Shown here one piece after another: positions 15,568-23,694 of a stretch of 38,967 nucleotides of DNA (positions within the stretch are counted from its first letter, which is position 1; each line of letters starts with the position of its first letter). The stretch is from Candidatus Parcubacteria bacterium (GTDB taxonomy: Bacteria; Patescibacteriota; Patescibacteriia; Magasanikbacterales; UBA922): assembly GCA_002869205.1 (NCBI GenBank), contig PKTJ01000053.1, forward strand, positions 1 through 38,967, given 5' to 3'. The translations under genes were made by a program, and so were the position numbers. The notes below the pieces were generated by a model. It ran no database searches and was not told the origin of the DNA. It saw only the letters and a list, made by a program, of their open reading frames with translations.

Positions 15568-15594
15568 AATTTCGTGCGGTTAATATGTGCGCTT

Positions 15595-15600
15595 ATTATA
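15595..15600 (-). promoter_or_regulatory. Probable -10 element of the galU/array transcript
   Basis: Minus-strand TATAAT, about 28 nt before the galU ATG; the matching -35 is poor. It lies in the 64-nt gap between galU and the PilX-like gene. Confidence 0.45.
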
Positions 15601-15631
15601 ACAAAATTCTTTTTGTTTTACCACCATTTTA

Positions 15632-17050
15632 TTATGATTCCACCTCTTCCCATGAAATCAATTCATACGTACTCCCTACGGGAAATCCAGGAGGTGGATA
15701 ATATTTCAAATTCCCATCATAAATATGATTGGTGTATTCAAAACCCGAAACAACATTTCCCCATCCATTCACATATTTCCAACCACCACCTGCATATGAG
15801 ATCTGTGATCCAAAAAAGGTCAGAGAATCTTTGAGACCGTTTGGATTTTCACTTGGATTGTAATAAGGGGTATAAATACTACCAAACTGGGATAATGCAG
15901 CAGCATTTATTTCCATATCCACAGGAACTTCGTATGGAATAACGATATCGCCCTGAGAAATAATACCTATCACATCGTCACTGGACTTTTCATGATATAA
16001 CAAATTCCCATTAATAAATGCTGTTTTGTAATTTCCCTGCACCGGAAAACGACCAACACCAATACTCACGCGCCCATCCACGGTACCGTCAATCCACACA
16101 TCATCCTCTACAAAAATCGCACCGTTTGCTGGTATGTTGTATGTATCTATGAATGTCTGTGAACCTATATCATAACAATATACATCCCCACTCCAATACC
16201 ACTGGTGCCAACGCCTTCTCCACCTACCATCACCATAGTAACAGTCTTTGGAATTGACCTTATACAAATTAAACTGCGTTCCACTAAATACCATATGCCA
16301 CCCTTCATCCCCCGAAGAGGTGAGATGAATACCTCCGTCATCTGCAATATCACGAATAGCAGCTAGGTCAGCACTAACAGAAAAGAAATCAATTGCGGGG
16401 ACAGGGTATTGCCAAAAAGATTTTGGGCCACCACCACCCCAAACACCATCATGCCATTGATTGAGATATTGATATCTGTCCTTTGCACTCCTCACCCACG
16501 AATCTGACGTACCATCAAAACGTATACCGCCATTCGAATGAACCGTACCATGCACTTCGGTCGTAAAACTAAAATTCATACTAGAATTTTCCAAAAATAC
16601 ATAATCGGTAAGTGCCGGAAAACCAAGACGAACTTGTAGTGTGCGTTTCGAATCAGGTTGCTCCAGAGTCCAACCAGTGGAGCGCACCATTACTACAGAA
16701 CTTCCCACAAGAGGCTCATCGATTTCCAGAGAATAATACCCTACAAGATCTCCATCCTTATCATAATATTCATGAACATATGGACCGTCGAGCAAAGTAC
16801 CGTCCTTGTAATCTGTCGGATTGTGAGCAAGGTGCCATCTATAATAATTAACCCCCGCTTCTGCAATATGAAAAGCAGAATCACCGCGATACACACGCGT
16901 AGAAGCCCTGTGTTCAAAAAGTGCATATCCAGACACCCCAAGGACAATAATCGTAAATGATATTGCCCCAAACACCATGACAAAGACGATCATAGATCCT
17001 CTGTGTGATAGGTGTAATTTTCTATATATATTTTTCAACCAACAAAACAT
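15632..17050 (-). CDS. PilX-like minor pilin / pilus-assembly protein
   Basis: 472 aa. A basic N-terminus (KNIYRKLHLSHRGS) and one long hydrophobic helix (MIVFVMVFGAISFTIIVLGVSGYALF) lead into HIAEAGVNYYRWHLAH, the AEAG motif of PilX-type minor pilins. The rest is a large Trp/Tyr/Gly-rich beta domain with VEVHGTVHSNGGIRF-like segments (TEVHGTVHSNGG) and GAIFVEDDVWIDGTVDG, found in CPR and Firmicutes pilus tip proteins. Third gene of the minor-pilin set. It would sit at the pilus tip and prime assembly; the large C-terminal domain may be an adhesin (inference). Confidence 0.78.
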   Translation of the reverse strand: MFCWLKNIYRKLHLSHRGSMIVFVMVFGAISFTIIVLGVSGYALFEHRASTRVYRGDSAFHIAEAGVNYYRWHLAHNPTDYKDGTLLDGPYVHEYYDKDGDLVGYYSLEIDEPLVGSSVVMVRSTGWTLEQPDSKRTLQVRLGFPALTDYVFLENSSMNFSFTTEVHGTVHSNGGIRFDGTSDSWVRSAKDRYQYLNQWHDGVWGGGGPKSFWQYPVPAIDFFSVSADLAAIRDIADDGGIHLTSSGDEGWHMVFSGTQFNLYKVNSKDCYYGDGRWRRRWHQWYWSGDVYCYDIGSQTFIDTYNIPANGAIFVEDDVWIDGTVDGRVSIGVGRFPVQGNYKTAFINGNLLYHEKSSDDVIGIISQGDIVIPYEVPVDMEINAAALSQFGSIYTPYYNPSENPNGLKDSLTFFGSQISYAGGGWKYVNGWGNVVSGFEYTNHIYDGNLKYYPPPGFPVGSTYELISWEEVES

Positions 17051-17053
17051 AGG

Positions 17054-17671
17054 TTAATTTGTTTTCAAATTTCTAATATTTAAAAGGCTTTCTACGTGCA
17101 AAGGTACCGGTGTCTTCGTCGGGTCCTTTTCTAATTCAAGCTGTACACGTATAACATGAATATCTGTAAGGCTTATGGGAGATGTAAGTGCACTTTGTGT
17201 TCCCGTGTATGCTTCATCATAATAAACAAACACCGGAACACCTTGCTCTATATTTTTTACTTCATGTGCAATTTCTACAACATGTTCTGTTTGTGTATAT
17301 GACAATGGATTCCCAGATGGCTTTATAATACCACGCTTGAGTGTCGTGCCATCTAACCAAAAACGTATTCTTTCGCGAAACGAATCACTGTCTACATTTG
17401 CATATACCGCAAGTTCGTTGTCACTGGCAATAGCAATAGGAAAAGAACCCACACTTGATTCCTCAGCCTTACGCACTTCATTGACGACCTGCTTTAATAC
17501 TTTTCGTCCTTCACTTTGTGTGGTGAGTTGTTCCCAAATGACGGTATTGGAGCGCAAAGAATTTACAATAAGCCAGTTGGCTCCAAACGTAATAATAGAA
17601 AAAATACCAATCGAGATAATAACCTCCACCAAGGTAACGCCTGTTTTATTTTTGTAAATAATACGATTCAT
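17054..17671 (-). CDS. PilW/PulJ-like prepilin
   Basis: 205 aa. Prepilin signal of type III: short basic leader NRIIYKNKTG, then cleavage before VTLVEVIISIGIFSIITFGANWLIV, with Glu at mature position 5. The remainder is a small globular domain (LTTQSEGRKVLKQVVNEVRKAEESSVGSFPIA, IRFWLDGTTLKRGI) with features of PilW/PulJ pseudopilins. Gaps of 2-3 nt to both neighbours show one operon. The peptidase PilD is not in the window. Confidence 0.82.
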   Translation of the reverse strand: MNRIIYKNKTGVTLVEVIISIGIFSIITFGANWLIVNSLRSNTVIWEQLTTQSEGRKVLKQVVNEVRKAEESSVGSFPIAIASDNELAVYANVDSDSFRERIRFWLDGTTLKRGIIKPSGNPLSYTQTEHVVEIAHEVKNIEQGVPVFVYYDEAYTGTQSALTSPISLTDIHVIRVQLELEKDPTKTPVPLHVESLLNIRNLKTN

Positions 17672-17673
17672 AA

Positions 17674-17970
17674 TTACAAAGAAGTAAGCTCGGCGACCAA
17701 CACCATATCATCGCTCACAGATACCGTAGTTTGATATGTCTGATATCCACTTGCCTGAATTTCTACTGAATGATCTTCTTCAGAAAGACCACCAAAGTAT
17801 GCTTGCCCTGGTGGTGTACAACTATTTGTATATGTCAAAGAAACATCTGACAGTGTTGGACTGACACTCACATCATCAGTATGAAAATAAGCCTTGTATC
17901 TCACAAACTGATCATCATCATGAATCTCATGCAACACCTGTGAGTCAGCTGCATAGTAAGTTGCAGATGT
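17674..17970 (-). pseudogene. C-terminal remnant of the UGA-interrupted PilV-like prepilin
   Basis: Same frame as the gene upstream (17971-19449) immediately after the in-frame TGA at 17973-17971. It codes for TSATYYAADS..., QFVRYKAYFHTDD, PTLSDVSLTYT and a final carboxypeptidase-regulatory-like strand set (GYQTYQTTVSVSDDMVLVAEL). This continues the family's usual W-x-x-x-GPDG-T-x-x-TYY...RYKxxxxTDD...PxLxDVxxxY pattern. A GTG at 17937 could restart translation weakly. The reading frame is otherwise intact, so the break is recent, an error or read through. Confidence 0.7.
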
Positions 17971-19449
17971 TCAATCAGGACCCAAATATTCCCAAGATGC
18001 CGGACTACTCGAGACACTCGATGCAATCTGAAAACGCAACGCGTCCGGGCCTGCCTCTACTGGCTGTGCAAGTGATTCCCATTCAAGTGACACATATTGT
18101 GCCTGGGTACCAACGTCTATAATTGATGACTCAAGTGTACCATTGGCAACATACGATCCTGCAACATCTATCAACGTGACATCTCCTGGAGAGGACAGCA
18201 CATCTACGCCACTACCAGTCCAATACTGCGTAGTATCCGTAAACAAATCCTGACCAGAGCCACCTGACCAATCTGTCTGGCGCACACTCCCTACACCACT
18301 CAAAATATTTTCATCAAAACTGGTAGACGTCACATGTACTTGTGCGTTAGCAATAGGTTGACCACTGTCTGACACCATTACGAGCAGAGAATGAGCAGTG
18401 TCTGGACCCACAACTAATTGTATTGGCTGGGTAACACCTGGATTTAAGGCGAATGGAACATCAGGAATAGTACCGATAAGATCATATGAAGAAACCGCAA
18501 AACCATAATCATCCCACTCAAGAGAACTAAATGTATATGCACCACTACCGTCGGTTGCATACACATCGTCCACTTTATATACATCTGGATCGGTACTCAA
18601 TATTTTTGTACCACGTGCAGAAAACGAAACATTAGGTACCACAGAACATAGACTATTTATAGTTTCAATGGAAATACTTGAAGTAAGATCAATAGAAAAA
18701 CTGACTTCTGTAACATCCTGTGCCATTACCGATACAGGTGGTTTTGTTGGATTGGGAGTCGTGTCACTAATCGTCAAAGTGCTGTCAGTGGTATATCCTG
18801 TTTTTGAAACCGTAACATGATACGTACCAAGTCCTTCTGCCATATCAACGAGCCGCAGCATACCATCATTATCTGTCGTGTCAGTAAAGTCATATGTAGG
18901 ATCTGTGCTGGTAGAAAGTATGTGGACGGTAGCTCCTTGGACCGGCTGTACATTTGCATCAAACACTTCTATAAACAACGCACCATGCGCAGGGTCACCT
19001 TCTAAAAATTTCGGGGCAACGTATGTTTGCATAGACAACGGTTCACGCTGGTCACAGCTTACACATATCACACTCACGTCTACCAATTTATAATCTGCAG
19101 GAGCTAGATCTTGTGGATCGCCCCCAACCGTACCGTCATACGCATCATCTATATTACGCACAGTACGTGTAACCAAAAAATCGACATTATTTCTCGTCGT
19201 TGTCGTATTTCTATTGAGTAAGCCTGAAGGACTTCCATTAATAACACCCACATCATGAAAAGAAAGATTTCGTATCAATTCAATTTCTTCATTCAAAATT
19301 CCCGTTTCAAGAATTCTAATACGCGAACTGTATACTATCTTGAAGACAAGCTGCGTACCACCATAAATACCAAGTGCAAACAACAAAAATACAGCGATTG
19401 CTACCACCGCCTCTACGAGTGAAAAAGCTTTTTTGTTGACAGGCAACAT
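17971..19449 (-). CDS. PilV-like prepilin with carboxypeptidase-regulatory-like domains, interrupted by UGA
   Basis: 492 aa to an in-frame TGA; 591 aa if read through. N-terminal prepilin signal NKKA-FSLVEAVVAIAVFLLFALG, with Ala instead of the usual Gly at -1. Then a small globular region (EIELIRNLSFHDVG, TRTVRNIDDAYDGT) and at least three CarboxypepD_reg/SpaA-like beta domains (GALFIEVFDANVQPVQGATVHI; ETINSLCSVVPNVSFSARG; SLLVMVSDSGQPIANAQVHV). It ends WEYLGPD just before the TGA, where homologous segments have Gly-Thr. It is the first gene of the minor-pilin set; the Ig-like repeats suggest a stalk or adhesin at the pilus tip. Confidence 0.78.
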   Translation of the reverse strand: MLPVNKKAFSLVEAVVAIAVFLLFALGIYGGTQLVFKIVYSSRIRILETGILNEEIELIRNLSFHDVGVINGSPSGLLNRNTTTTRNNVDFLVTRTVRNIDDAYDGTVGGDPQDLAPADYKLVDVSVICVSCDQREPLSMQTYVAPKFLEGDPAHGALFIEVFDANVQPVQGATVHILSTSTDPTYDFTDTTDNDGMLRLVDMAEGLGTYHVTVSKTGYTTDSTLTISDTTPNPTKPPVSVMAQDVTEVSFSIDLTSSISIETINSLCSVVPNVSFSARGTKILSTDPDVYKVDDVYATDGSGAYTFSSLEWDDYGFAVSSYDLIGTIPDVPFALNPGVTQPIQLVVGPDTAHSLLVMVSDSGQPIANAQVHVTSTSFDENILSGVGSVRQTDWSGGSGQDLFTDTTQYWTGSGVDVLSSPGDVTLIDVAGSYVANGTLESSIIDVGTQAQYVSLEWESLAQPVEAGPDALRFQIASSVSSSPASWEYLGPD

Positions 19450-19451
19450 AG

Positions 19452-19548
19452 AGTGAAAAGTTTATAAAGTTAAAAAGTTGAAAAGTCCACAACGAACTTA
19501 ATATGAAACTTTTTAACTTTGTAAACTTTTTAACTTTCTACTTCACTC
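19452..19548 (-). terminator. Long imperfect inverted repeat between coiled-coil and PilV-like genes
   Basis: Arms 19460-19479 and 19507-19526 match at 19 of 20 positions; the right arm's 14-bp unit AACTTTTTAACTTT occurs twice (19507-19520, 19524-19537), and outer GAGTGAA / TTCACTC bases extend it into the end of the coiled-coil gene. It is AT-rich and could act as a terminator or mRNA stabiliser. Confidence 0.45.
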
Positions 19549-20003
19549 ATAATCTGATTCACGAGACCTTCTGCTTGTTCTTGAAGTTGTTGATCGCTAA
19601 GTGTTGAACCCTCTCCTTGTTTGATTTGTTCGACTTGAGCTCGGATGAGTTCATCTTTCATTTTTACAATCTCATCTTTATGCTCTGTTATTTTTTCCTT
19701 GAGCTTCTGTACTTGTTTCTCATCTTGCTCCACTGAACTAGTTTCGTCGTCCGTTTGGATTTGCAATTGTTTGCGTAGCGCCGCAATAGTCTGCAACACC
19801 TGTTGCATGTGCACTACAATATTTTGTATTTGTTGCTTACCAGACTTAACCTCTTTCACCAGATAATCAGCACGCTCCATAGTTGCCGCTGCCTTTGCTT
19901 CGGGATCTATCTCATTTTCCTTGGCCTCGCGTATTTCTGCAGACCGTTCTGCAGCAGACTCACGCGATCTTCTCAATTGTTCTTCTGCACTTTCAATTGA
20001 CAT
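19530..20003 (-). CDS. Coiled-coil protein of unknown function
   Basis: 157 aa, no signal peptide or membrane span. Almost entirely charged helix: residues 1-60 (EEQLRRSRESAAERSAEIREAKENE), a hydrophobic-heptad section with GKQQIQNIVVHMQQVLQTIAALRKQLQ, and a second coiled coil (VEQDEKQVQKLKEKITEHKDEIVKMKDELI). I do not recognise a family. It precedes the minor-pilin genes on the same strand, so it could be a cytosolic helper of pilus assembly, but position is the only hint. Confidence 0.7.
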   Translation of the reverse strand: MSIESAEEQLRRSRESAAERSAEIREAKENEIDPEAKAAATMERADYLVKEVKSGKQQIQNIVVHMQQVLQTIAALRKQLQIQTDDETSSVEQDEKQVQKLKEKITEHKDEIVKMKDELIRAQVEQIKQGEGSTLSDQQLQEQAEGLVNQIMSEVES

Positions 20004-20016
20004 AGTAGTATTATAA

Positions 20017-20042
20017 AAATATGTAACGGCTATTACATATTT
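20017..20042 (-). terminator. Inverted repeat, probable terminator of the TrmB-like gene
   Basis: Arms AAATATGTAA (20017-20026) and TTACATATTT (20033-20042), 6-nt loop, followed on the minus strand by further T residues. It lies in the 69-nt gap before the coiled-coil gene and may instead be an operator there. Confidence 0.5.
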
Positions 20043-20072
20043 ATTATATCATTTATTGAAAATCAAAACTAC

Positions 20073-20870
20073 CTATGAACTTTTTTCCTTATTCGAATTT
20101 TTCCACGCCATTTCAAAAACAAGTTTCAAAAAATCAGCAAATGTCTGACTCTGGATTTCAAATGTAATACTTTCTTCTGGTTTTGACAACACACCAATAA
20201 CCTTATCATCAAAAATATTTACCTCTCCCGCTGTATTATATCGATCATCCCACGGCAGCCAATTGTACGTCGTATTTTCTTTGCGTGCTTTGTCTTGTTT
20301 TAAATATGTTTTATCATGCCACCACCGTGCCACATCACTATCAATTGCCAAGACTTTTTCTTTTATACCCTTACGAAATCTTTCTTCAGACTGAACCGTA
20401 CCCATCTCATCAAATGCCTCTGCATACCCTTTTAAATTCAAAATTGAATACACAGTACTTTTTGATTCAGTCACATTCATATACAGCTGCTGCATTGCTT
20501 CTTTTCCCTCTGCGATTTTGATAATTGGTTTCAGGTCAGTCTCGTACAAAGTCTGAAGTTCTGGCAATAAACCCTTCAAATCCACCAAACGTCGCTCTGC
20601 CTGACGTTTTTTGTTTTCGAGAAACTGTCGCAGACGATGAGGAGGCTCAGGAATATAAAAACGCTTCTTTTTTTCTGAAATAGACAAGTTCACCAAGCCC
20701 TGCAACCCGAGACGCTCGAGAATATCATAGCCAGTCGTACGATTTAAACCCGCACGCTTACTGATCTGTGTAACAGTCCCCTTACCCAACTCCAATAAGG
20801 ACATATATATCCGTGCTTCATTCTCTGACAAGCCCAGACTTTGTAATTCTTCTAAAATTTGGTGATTCAT
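20073..20870 (-). CDS. TrmB-family transcriptional regulator
   Basis: 265 aa from the ATG at 20870 (MNHQILEELQSLGLSENE); upstream codons overlap the -10 and cannot be in the transcript. N-terminal winged helix (LGLSENEARIYMSLLELGKGTVTQISKRAGLNRTTGYDILERLGLQGLV) followed by the TrmB coiled segment (FLENKKRQAERRLVDLKGLLPELQTLY) and an effector domain (IKIAEGKEAMQQLYMNV, INIFDDKVIGVLSKPEESITFEIQSQTFADFLKLVFEMAW). TrmB proteins often sense sugars; ligand unknown. Its gene is divergent from the NDT/UbiA/aminotransferase cassette, which it may control (inference). Confidence 0.85.
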   Translation of the reverse strand: MNHQILEELQSLGLSENEARIYMSLLELGKGTVTQISKRAGLNRTTGYDILERLGLQGLVNLSISEKKKRFYIPEPPHRLRQFLENKKRQAERRLVDLKGLLPELQTLYETDLKPIIKIAEGKEAMQQLYMNVTESKSTVYSILNLKGYAEAFDEMGTVQSEERFRKGIKEKVLAIDSDVARWWHDKTYLKQDKARKENTTYNWLPWDDRYNTAGEVNIFDDKVIGVLSKPEESITFEIQSQTFADFLKLVFEMAWKNSNKEKSS

Positions 20871-20878
20871 ATGGGCTA

Positions 20879-20907
20879 AGTATAACAAAATAACTACTTT
20901 ATGTCAA
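20879..20907 (-). promoter_or_regulatory. Promoter of the TrmB-like gene, giving a near-leaderless mRNA
   Basis: Minus strand TTGACA (20907-20902), 17-bp spacer, TATACT (20884-20879). The expected start, about 6-8 nt downstream, coincides with or nearly touches the ATG at 20870. Confidence 0.75.
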
Positions 20908-20940
20908 TCTCTTTCGACAAAATAGGTTATCAACAGTATT

Positions 20941-20960
20941 TTTAGCTTATTTTGGCTAAA
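20941..20960. promoter_or_regulatory. Candidate operator between divergent promoters
   Basis: Inverted repeat TTTAGC-8 nt-GCTAAA, upstream of both the TrmB-like promoter and the cassette promoter. A similar TTAGCTAAAA element lies at about 36929, ahead of the RNA promoter. Regulator assignment is a guess. Confidence 0.35.
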
Positions 20961-20988
20961 TTCTTCAAACATGCTATAGCGGATAACA

Positions 20989-21017
20989 TTGACAGTATTA
21001 TAAAATACGCATATGAT
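20989..21017 (+). promoter_or_regulatory. Promoter of the NDT/UbiA/aminotransferase cassette
   Basis: TTGACA (20989-20994), 17-bp spacer, TATGAT (21012-21017), about 35 nt before the ATG at 21052. A short inverted repeat (GTGCT...AGCAC, 21018-21041) covers the predicted transcript start. Confidence 0.7.
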
Positions 21018-21051
21018 GTGCTGTTTTAATACATTAAGCACATATATTACT

Positions 21052-21543
21052 ATGTACAAAGAAAAAATTAAGATATACCTAAGCGCACGAATCTCCAAGG
21101 ATGCACAGACCTATAACAAAAAAGTGTGTTCACAACTAGAAAGCCCCATAGAAGTCTTCCTCCCACAAGAACACAATCCATGGAATATCAACCACAAAAA
21201 AATGCCAAAAAAGATTGTGGATATGGATATTCAAGCCATGAAAGAATCTGACATGTGTTTACTCCTACCTGATTATGGGCGTGACTGTGCATATGAAATA
21301 GGTTGGTATAGCAATTCACAAAAGCCAATTGTGGTTTTTATAGAGGCTCAGACAGAGTGGTTGCGTGATTGGATGGTAAAAGGAGGCGTAAACTATATTA
21401 TTACAAATAACAAAGAAACATATTGGATACTCAAGGAAGATCCTATTCTTTCTCACAAAAAAATACTACACATACAAAACATACAGGACCTTAACACCAT
21501 CATAAAAAAAATATATGTCCAAAATAAAAAATTATTTTCTTAA
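21052..21543 (+). CDS. Nucleoside 2-deoxyribosyltransferase-like protein
   Basis: 163 aa from the ATG at 21052; the open frame upstream overlaps the promoter's -10. Rossmann-like fold with KIYLSARIS at the N-terminus, KKIVDMDIQAMKESDMCLLLPDYGRDCAYEIGWYSNSQKPIVVF in the middle: the D-x-x-A-x-x-x-x-D, D-x-G-x-D-x-x-x-E-I-G pattern with the catalytic Glu of the NDT/DRTGG-like superfamily. Family members cleave or exchange N-glycosidic bonds of nucleosides or nucleotides. A residue-120s segment WLRDWMVKGGVNYI is less typical. It overlaps the following prenyltransferase gene by 29 nt, so the proteins likely act in one pathway. Confidence 0.75.
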   Translation: MYKEKIKIYLSARISKDAQTYNKKVCSQLESPIEVFLPQEHNPWNINHKKMPKKIVDMDIQAMKESDMCLLLPDYGRDCAYEIGWYSNSQKPIVVFIEAQTEWLRDWMVKGGVNYIITNNKETYWILKEDPILSHKKILHIQNIQDLNTIIKKIYVQNKKLFS

Positions 21544-22384
21544 TACGAGACCATACTCGTGGGCAGATTTATTGTCTGCTGGGTTATTGGCGAAATATTC
21601 TGACACAACAAATTTTGCTCTAACAAAAACTGATATATATATTTCCATAGGACTTCTTTCTCTTTGGATATTCTACAATCTCATTCTTGAACATAAACAT
21701 GCGTACACATATAGAGGAAAGACATCGATACTACTTACATACTTTTTTCTCATATTACCAATAGCATTAAGTATATATTTAAAATCGTATTGGTCTCTTG
21801 TATTTATTTTTATTTCTTCAGTACTTGTCTATATATATCTACAAAAAAATAAAAATAAACTTCTGGGAATTCTAAGCTGCACTGTTCGCGGACTCATTCA
21901 GGTAAATTATTTTCTATACATACTATTTTTACTTCAGATATCTTTAAAAAAAGAACATGTCATTTTGTCTCTCATTATCTTTTGTCTCTACGTAAGCAGG
22001 GCAGTGGTTGGAGACATACGTGATATCAAACACAATGCCAAAAAAAATAAAAAAACCATTCCCGTACTGTATGGAAAAAGTTTTTCACGATATACAGTAT
22101 CATTCATGATGTTATTTTCTTCTTTTTTAATAATTACCACTTTCAATACACTTACCATCACATTACCTTTAATAATGTTTGCTCTCACATTACTAACATA
22201 CAAAAATGGATATATTCTTCATCAATTATTAATAAATACAACCATGTTTTTCTCATTCATGTTTGTAGGTTTATCCACCAACCAAAATATTTTATACATA
22301 TTATTAATATACATAGGAATATATTTAAACACTATTTTTTATCCATTATTAAAACGAGAATCAAATCCTACATTCACAAACTAA
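21515..22384 (+). CDS. UbiA-like prenyltransferase, membrane protein
   Basis: 289 aa, about eight or nine membrane spans. TRPYSWADLLSAGLLAKY resembles the N-terminal RPxxW segment of UbiA enzymes, and the second Asp motif is clear (VVGDIRDIKHNAKKNKKTIPVLYG, about residues 164-187, matching GDxxDxxxDxxxGxxTLP-type motifs). The first Asp motif is degraded (NLILEHKHAYTYRGK where NDxxDxxxD is expected), so catalysis is uncertain or the substrate is unusual. UbiA enzymes join polyprenyl groups to aromatic, glycerol-phosphate or ribose-phosphate acceptors. Middle gene of the cassette, overlapping the NDT-like gene; the acceptor cannot be told from the sequence. Confidence 0.72.
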   Translation: MSKIKNYFLNTRPYSWADLLSAGLLAKYSDTTNFALTKTDIYISIGLLSLWIFYNLILEHKHAYTYRGKTSILLTYFFLILPIALSIYLKSYWSLVFIFISSVLVYIYLQKNKNKLLGILSCTVRGLIQVNYFLYILFLLQISLKKEHVILSLIIFCLYVSRAVVGDIRDIKHNAKKNKKTIPVLYGKSFSRYTVSFMMLFSSFLIITTFNTLTITLPLIMFALTLLTYKNGYILHQLLINTTMFFSFMFVGLSTNQNILYILLIYIGIYLNTIFYPLLKRESNPTFTN

Positions 22385-22388
22385 ACTT

Positions 22389-23399
22389 ATGGGTGAATAT
22401 CCGAAAATACCACATGAACAAGAACCTCACCCAAATGAAAAGGTTGATCTTAATTTTGGCGGCGAATACGGACGCCTTGCTTTAAAGTACGAGCTTGAAC
22501 AAACATTTGCAAAAAACCTAGAAGTGAATCCAGATCATGTACAACTCACAAATGGATCCAACGGCTCTCTCAATATTATTCTTCCAATTCTAGCCCTTAG
22601 ATTTACCAGAATGCATAACGGACAATCCCCGTGTGCAGTATTAGACACCCCAAACTATTTCGACACGATAAAATTTCTAACCGCAGGAGGATACAACATA
22701 AATGAAGTGTCTCGCACTCAAACTTTTGAACTCAACACAGACCTCCTCATAAAAGAAATCAAAGAAAAGTATCCTCATCTAGTAATACTAACCACACCAA
22801 ACAATCCAACTGGAATACCTATACATGACGGACAGATAGACCAAATTATACATGCCACCCCAGATGACTCAATTGTCTTGATAGATAGAACATGTCTAAA
22901 TGTAGGAGAAGAAATTAGCACAAAAGAACTTTTAAAAAAATATGCACATAAAAAATTAATCATCCTGCATTCATTTTCAAAAACACACAATATGTCAGCT
23001 GAACGTGTTGGTTTTTTTGTGACAAATAATGACGATCTAGCGTCTTACCTGCAAACTCATGAAGATGATGGGCGCGTAAATGCCGACGCAATGCAACAAT
23101 GCAAAGAACTCATAAATAAAAAAGATTTGGTAGAAAAAAATAAAACAGAAATCAAAAGAAGCCTCGCAATCCTCGAAAACTACGCACAAGAAGATACCGA
23201 TTTTTTATACACACAAAGTCGTTCTAATTTTGCACTTGTCCGGTTGGATCCAAAAAAAGCAGACAAGCTAAAACAAAAATTTTTATTTCCAGATGCAACA
23301 AAGTTTGGGATAGATGACCCCTGCATTTTCAGACTAAACTTATCAGATTCCCAAAAAATAAAAATGTTTATTGGTGAATACAAAAATGTAGAAAATTAA
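22389..23399 (+). CDS. PLP-dependent aminotransferase, class I/II (HisC-like fold)
   Basis: 336 aa. Aminotransferase fold: NFGGEYGRLALKYELEQTFAKNLEV, VQLTNGSNGSLNIILPIL, AVLDTPNYFDTIKFLTAGGYNI, VILTTPNNPTGIPI, the PLP lysine in LHSFSKTHNMSAERVGFFV, and a C-terminal FRLNLSD. The Asp of the usual D-E-A-Y step appears as LIDRTCLNV, so Glu-Ala-Tyr is not conserved. Length is somewhat short for HisC/threonine-phosphate decarboxylase relatives. It begins 4 nt after the prenyltransferase gene. The amino acceptor is unknown; its context suggests a product of the other two enzymes (inference). Confidence 0.8.
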   Translation: MGEYPKIPHEQEPHPNEKVDLNFGGEYGRLALKYELEQTFAKNLEVNPDHVQLTNGSNGSLNIILPILALRFTRMHNGQSPCAVLDTPNYFDTIKFLTAGGYNINEVSRTQTFELNTDLLIKEIKEKYPHLVILTTPNNPTGIPIHDGQIDQIIHATPDDSIVLIDRTCLNVGEEISTKELLKKYAHKKLIILHSFSKTHNMSAERVGFFVTNNDDLASYLQTHEDDGRVNADAMQQCKELINKKDLVEKNKTEIKRSLAILENYAQEDTDFLYTQSRSNFALVRLDPKKADKLKQKFLFPDATKFGIDDPCIFRLNLSDSQKIKMFIGEYKNVEN

Positions 23400-23408
23400 T
23401 TATATAAA

Positions 23409-23442
23409 CAAAACACCGCTCATATATAAGCGGTGTTTTTTA
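23409..23442. terminator. Bidirectional terminator
   Basis: AAACACCGCT (23411-23420) / AGCGGTGTTT (23429-23438), 8-nt loop, A-rich left and T-rich right. It serves the converging aminotransferase and rpsR genes. Confidence 0.88.
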
Positions 23443-23453
23443 TTGTACTATGT

Positions 23454-23678
23454 TTATTTTGGCACGAATGCAAGAAGTCCTGCGATACGAGCCTGCTTGA
23501 TTGCACGAGAAACTTTTCTCTGGTGCAATGCACACAATCCACTTCTGCGTCGTGGTTGGATCTTCATGTATGAAGATGTAAATCGACGAAGCGTTTCATT
23601 ATCTTTGTAATCAATTTGCTTGTCTTTGTTAACACAGAAATAACATTGTTTCATTTTTTTTCCCACTTGTTTTTTCAT
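23454..23678 (-). CDS. rpsR: 30S ribosomal protein S18
   Basis: 74 aa from the ATG at 23678 (MKKQVGKKMKQC); the longer open frame would run into ssb. Family core: CYFCVNKDKQIDYKDNETLRRFTSSYMKIQPRRRSGLCALHQRKVSRAIKQARIAGLLAFV. The CxxC and following Cys resemble zinc-carrying S18 forms. It binds S6 on the small-subunit platform, and the gene follows ssb by about 16 nt in the standard rpsF-ssb-rpsR order. Confidence 0.96.
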   Translation of the reverse strand: MKKQVGKKMKQCYFCVNKDKQIDYKDNETLRRFTSSYMKIQPRRRSGLCALHQRKVSRAIKQARIAGLLAFVPK

Positions 23679-23694
23679 AACGGTTCTAAAGTTT

